Assembly: GCF_029168945.1 (NCBI RefSeq)
Contig: NC_083604.1
Location: forward strand, 48,045,686-48,109,685
From: Cannabis sativa
Taxonomy: Eukaryota > Streptophyta > Magnoliopsida > Rosales > Cannabaceae
Length of the DNA: 64,000 nt
Direction of reading: 5' to 3'
Shown here: piece after piece, positions 59,362-64,000 of the stretch
Layout of the letters: each line of letters begins with the position of its first letter
Numbering within the stretch: the stretch's first letter is position 1
The notes under the pieces: model-generated
Database searches by the model: none
Told to the model about the DNA's origin: nothing
The model's input: only the letters and a program-made list of their open reading frames with translations
Translations under genes and position numbers: made by a program

Positions 59362-60387
59362 TAGAGCGTTCTACATACTGAGAGTGCAATTCTAAGTTCT
59401 ATGCGTGGATTCAACGAAGAATTAATAAGTCAGTGAATTTAAGATATAAATTCTTGATCTACTTATTGGAAGCTCGGATATATAGACCCATGGTTCCCAT
59501 ACAAGTTGAGACCATGCTGCTTGTAAGACTCAGTTAATTGATTTTGATTAATCAATTATAATTCTAAAGTTAGACTATGTCTACTTTGTGAATTTTCACT
59601 AAGCAAGGGCGAAATTGTAAAGAAAAGAGATTCTAGGTTTATTTATTAATTAAGAGACTTTATATGTCTAATTAATAAATATATTAAATGACAATATTAT
59701 TTAATAATTAATTTTTAGTTATTAAATAATTAGAATTGGCATTTAAATGGTTGAATTTGAAAATTGGCGTTTTTGAGAAAATCAGATGCAAGAATAATAA
59801 AACAGCAAAATTGCATAAGTGAGGCCCATTATCCAAGGCCCATGGTCGGCCACACTTATAGGGTTTTATCATTTATTTTTTTATTATTTGAATGCCAAAT
59901 AATTCTAACCTAAACCTAGGTGGTTACCTATAAATAGATAGTGATGGCTCTCATTCACACTTAACTTTGTGAACTTCTGTCAGATGAAATTTGAGCCTCC
60001 TATACTTTTCTCGATAGGCCGAACCACTTCCCTTCTCTTTTCTTCTCTAAATTTCGAAATCCTTGAGTGAATGAGTGAGTGCCCACACACATCAAGTGGT
60101 ATCTCAATCATAGTGTGTAAGACTGTGGAAAACCATCCAACAAGAAGGAGAATCAGCATCAAAGGAAGGAGAGAAAGAGATCCAGGTTCAGATATTGATA
60201 ATGCTCTGCTACAGAAAGGAATCAAGGGTTAGATATCTGAACGAAAGGAGTCATTATATTCCGCTGCACCCATTGTAAGGTTTCCTAAACTTTATATGTG
60301 TTTATTTCATTGTTTTAGAATTCATATTAGGATGTTAATGAAACATACTTGTTAGTAAATCTAGATCCTGGAAAAATATATCCAACA
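59362..60387 (+). repeat. 3' LTR of the plus-strand copia, 5'-truncated
   Basis: Matches 51096-52121 with the same length (1026 bp) and few differences, ending CCAACA. The first 870 bases of the LTR are absent. CTATAAATAG at about 59928-59937 is retained. Confidence 0.9.
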
Positions 60388-61460
60388 CTTTTTGTCTTCC
60401 ATATCACAGAATGTGAAAGCTTGAGAACTAGTGGGGATTCAACTTACAATGCACTTGTGTCCCTATCTTCTAGGTTTGTGAATCTCACGCGTCCTTCAAA
60501 AGCGTGTGGTTCCTAGGATATTGTAATGACAGCTATCTAATATCAGCGCAGACATCAAGGAGAATATTGATGATAGAAAAATGCCTCGAGTCTAGTAAGG
60601 CGCGTAAATTCTACCTTTCTAGCTCCTCGACCGTTGGATAGATTATTGTGCTTTCCATGGTAAAATTTTATCCCTTGATCGATGAGTACGCTGATCGCCA
60701 ACTTCAACTATAGATAGGAGTGCGGGGGACCTTTTACCATTTTTACATATTTGAGCTTTCAATTTCAAATTTCTAACAGAGAGAAGAAACCAAAGAACTC
60801 TGTTCTTGCCCTTAGTGAATGTATGATCTCTTTGACATCATTATCCATCATCTTCTACAAATTAAAGCCAAAAAAAAATACAAATGCACCACCACTGAAC
60901 CCAAAAGAGAGATACCCCCATTCATCCGAGTAGTTAGACGTCCATATGAGTATTGACATGAATCCCCATTAGCCACTCTCTTTTCAGGCTAATCACCGCC
61001 ACACTCATCTATCCCCACTTCCTCTTACAAGTAAGTTCCATTTATTCCTCGAATTGTATAATTTCTTGATGCTACAGAAATGTATGCCAAAGTTTTGATT
61101 TTGAATAATTGTTTGTATGTGAATGTAAGGATTGGGTGTGTAATGCCTGGGCAATTTTAAAGTTGAAGAATTATTTCAGTTTAAGTGTAGGTGAAACTCT
61201 GGGTATTTTAGGTCATGGTTTGTTTTCATGCATTGGTTGAATATGAATTAGGCATGTGTTGAACCGTACCTAAATTTCCTCATTCGTTGTCATTAGGGTT
61301 CCGAACAAAATGTCTAGATTTGTATCGTTTATTCTTGCGTTCCTGGCCAGTTATCCAGAAGTATAGCTTCATGAGGATCATGCTGAGCCTTTGGATGACT
61401 GGTTCAAAAGGGACCTTTCCAAGCAGATTTTAGGAGAGGCCTTCTCCAGTACCCACACTT
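60388..61460. repeat. Tandem array unit A, second part
   Basis: Resumes unit A after the copia and matches 62460-63510. Contains CTATAGATAGGAGTGCGGGGG near 60709 (CTATAAATAGG in unit B, a probable TATA box) and ATGTCTAGATTTGTATCG at 61310. The frame from this ATG closes after about 18 codons in both copies. Confidence 0.85.
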
Positions 61461-63510
61461 AATTGTTTACCGAGATTTTTAAAAACTAAGTTAAATAAGA
61501 GCTATTAAATAAGTAATTAAATAATAAGATGGAAATTTTTACATAGTTTGGGTATTAATGAATTCTAGTCCAAGAGCCAATGTATTGGCCTAAGAAAACT
61601 TGATTGATTACAAATGAGTCTCACGATTCTTGCTATATTATTTTTCTCTCTCGATTTCTCTTAGAAGAAGAATACAGCTTAGAGAGAAATTAGGAGTTTT
61701 CTTATCTGCCCCCCTTGCATGAAGGAGAAAAAGAATTTTTATAGGCTAAGATTCAGATTCAAGCATACACGTGACCAGTTTAGGCTCTTTGTGCAAAATA
61801 GGCCCATTGTTGAGGTAAATACATAAAATACATGACTTTGAGGTCCACTACAAGTGTTTGGCTTGTGCGGCAAAGGGATCCGTACATATTGGGCCCACGC
61901 AGTCTATACAAGTGTCACGTGTGGGGGCTGCTGCAGTAGATAAGAATATCAGTAGGTGTTGGTTAGAAAAGAGGACGTACTCCCTTTGGTAGTGCTCGTA
62001 CTATCATGTTCTGACATAGGAGACAAGGTCAGATTTTGTAGGGCTAGGCGTTAGATGATTTCCACGTCACCCTACAAGGGCCTTTCAGACGCACCTCTTG
62101 GACTTCTTCTCCAGATAAACCTCATCGATTGTCTAGAGGTCTTTATTTGCTACATCTCTTGGAAGGAAGAATGGGCTTCTAGAAGCAAAAGGGTCTCGTC
62201 TTTGAAGACGAGGTTCTTGGGGTTTAGATGGGCTCAGGCCTTTCTCCAATTTAGACTGGGCTTTTGTATATTGGAAGGCTTGGGCCTTATCTTATACAAA
62301 CCAACTACACTTTGATCATACAACGTCTCGCCCATCCAGAAACATAGATGACATTTACCCCCCTAAACTTCTAAAACTTGAGGCTGGCAGAAGCTTGCAG
62401 TCTTTCTTCGGATGACTTCAGGCACTTTTGACACATGGATCACTTTGAGACATTGGACTTTTTGTATTCCATATCACAGAATGTGAAAGGTCGAGGACTA
62501 GCGGGGATACAACTTACAATGCACATGTGTCCCTATCTTCTTGGTTTGTGAATCTCACGTGTCCTTCAAAAGCGTGTGGTGCCTAGGATATTGTAATGAC
62601 ATCTATCTAATATCAGCGCAGACATCAAGGAGAATATTGATGATAGACAAATGCCTCGAGTCTAGTAAGGCACATAAATGCTACCTTTCTAGCTCCTCGA
62701 CCATTGGATAGATTATTGTGCTTTCCATGGTGAAATTTTAGCCCTTGATCGATGAGTATGCTGATCGCCAACTTCAACTATAAATAGGAGTGAGGGGGAC
62801 CTTTTACCATTTTTACATATTCGAGCTTTCAATTTCAAATTTTTGAGAGAGTGAAGAAACCAATGAACTCTATTCTTGCCCTCAGTGAATGTATGATAAC
62901 TTTGACATCATTATCCATAATCTTCTACAAATTAAAGCCAAAAATATATACAAACGCACCGCCACTGAACCCAATAGAGAGACACCCCCATTCATCGAAA
63001 TAGTTTGACGTCCAGATCGGTATTGACATGAATCCCCATTGGGCACTCACCACACTCATCTATCCCCACTTCCTCTTACAAGTAAGTTCCATTTATTCCT
63101 TGAATTGTATAATTTCTTGACGCTACAGAAATGTATGCCAAAGTTTTGATTATGGATAATTATTTGTATGCGAATGTAAGGATTGGGTGTGTTTAGCCTG
63201 GGCAATTTTAAAGTTGAAGAATTATTTTAGTTTAAGTGTAGGTGAAACTCTGGGTATTTTGGGTCATGGTGTGTTTTCATGCATTGGTTGAATATGAATT
63301 ATGCATGTGTTGAACCATACCTAAATTTCCTCATTCATTGTCATTACGGTTCCAAACAAAATGTCTAGATTTGTATCGTTTATTCTTGCGTTCCTGACCA
63401 GTTATCCTGAATTATAGCTTCATGAGGATCATGCTGATCCTTTGGATGACTGGTTCAGAAGGGACCTTTCCAAGCAGAGTTTAGGAGAGGCCTTCTCCAG
63501 TACCCATACT
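61461..63510. repeat. Tandem array unit B, complete
   Basis: Landmarks repeat at a 2051-bp spacing: TGTCTAGATT at 61311 and 63362; AGTTTGGG at 61545 and 63596. Unit A gives about 2084 bp once the copia is removed. The unit class is not recognised. TATA-like sequences on both strands and a CACGTGTG element suggest LTR- or promoter-derived DNA. Confidence 0.85.
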
Positions 63511-64000
63511 TAATTGTTTACCGAGATTTGTAAAAATTAAGTCAAATAAGAGCTATTAAATAAGTAATTAAATAATATGATGGAGATTTTTACATAGTTT
63601 GGGTATTAATGAACTCTAGTCCAAGAGTCAATGTATTGGCCTAAGAAAACTTGGTTGATTACAAATGAGTCTCACAATTCTTGCTATATTATTTTTCTCT
63701 CTCGATTTCTCTTAGAAGAAGAATAAACCTTAGAGAGAAATTAGGAGTTTTTTTATCTGCCCCCCCCCCCCCCGCTTGCATGAAGGAGAAAAATAATTTT
63801 TATACGCTAAGATTCAGATTCAAGCATACACATGACCAGTTTAGGCTTTTTGTGCAAAATAGGCCCATTGTTGAGGTAAATACATAGAATACATGACTTT
63901 GAGGTCCACTACAAGAGTTTGGCTTGTGCGGTAAAGGGATCCTTACAGATGGGGCCCACGCAGTCTAGACAAGTGTCACGTGTGGTCACTGCTGTAGTAG
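63511..64000. repeat. Tandem array unit C, cut by the window end
   Basis: Same sequence as the start of units A and B. It has a 14-base C run at 63760-63773, where the other units have 6. Confidence 0.85.

Larger units (their letters stand above)
50227..60387 (+). mobile_element. Ty1/copia element, plus strand, internally rearranged, perfect 5-bp duplication
   Basis: The left LTR starts TGTTGGGTTTTATGCCC and the right LTR ends ATATCCAACA. CTTTT flanks both (50222-50226 and 60388-60392), and the array sequence continues across. Inside are a full 5' LTR, primer site, long leader, heavily decayed coding remnants, a LINE fragment, a second leader segment, and only the last 1026 bases of the 3' LTR. 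Gag, reverse transcriptase and RNase H of the element itself were not recognised. The copy cannot move by itself. Confidence 0.9.

Overview
The window is plant nuclear DNA, almost certainly from a eudicot. It is AT-rich, with long-terminal-repeat (LTR) retrotransposons carrying plant-type initiator-Met primer sites, a CACTA transposon, a Mutator-like element, L1-type LINE remnants and one intron-containing R2R3-MYB gene. I could not identify the species. Most of the 64 kb is nested transposable elements. The only ordinary cellular gene I can support is the MYB factor at 45784-46920.

Layout: (1) 1-13845 is a minus-strand Ty1/copia element. Its left LTR runs off the window edge and is split by a gypsy solo LTR (275-3078) and a Mutator-like element (3263-4576). 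Its pol is a pseudogene (about 5930-9235), its leader is very long (9236-12261), and its right LTR is cut at 13845. (2) 13846-25287 is a young Ty3/gypsy chromovirus arrangement: LTR, damaged internal region, LTR, second internal region truncated in reverse transcriptase. (3) 25288-28230 is a chain of LTR fragments. (4) About 28238-40600 is a decayed plus-strand copia. It is split by a solo LTR (28759-30616) and by a 7.05-kb CACTA element (32095-39145). The CACTA element contains a LINE, which in turn contains another solo LTR (33430-35325). (5) 40601-42450 holds the ends of two decayed copia elements. (6) 42451-49221 is a low-repeat island with the MYB gene. (7) 49222-64000 is a tandem array with a period of about 2.05 kb. 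A 10.16-kb copia element (50227-60387) with a 5-bp target duplication interrupts its first unit.

The nesting can be ordered because most insertions keep target-site duplications: TTAGG, about TAAAATA, GCTAC, ATT and CTTTT. The LTRs at 25288, 28759, 33430, 50227 and in the 1-13845 element look like one copia superfamily of about 1.9 kb. The LTRs at 275, 13846 and 20703 are one gypsy family.

Two observations look least like routine repeat annotation. First, a GC-rich island of near-perfect hairpins lies in the leader of two diverged copia copies (11778-11955 and 52411-52566). Second, the differences between the two otherwise near-identical gypsy copies are concentrated in short patches at CAG/CTG sites, which may be sequencing error and not biology.
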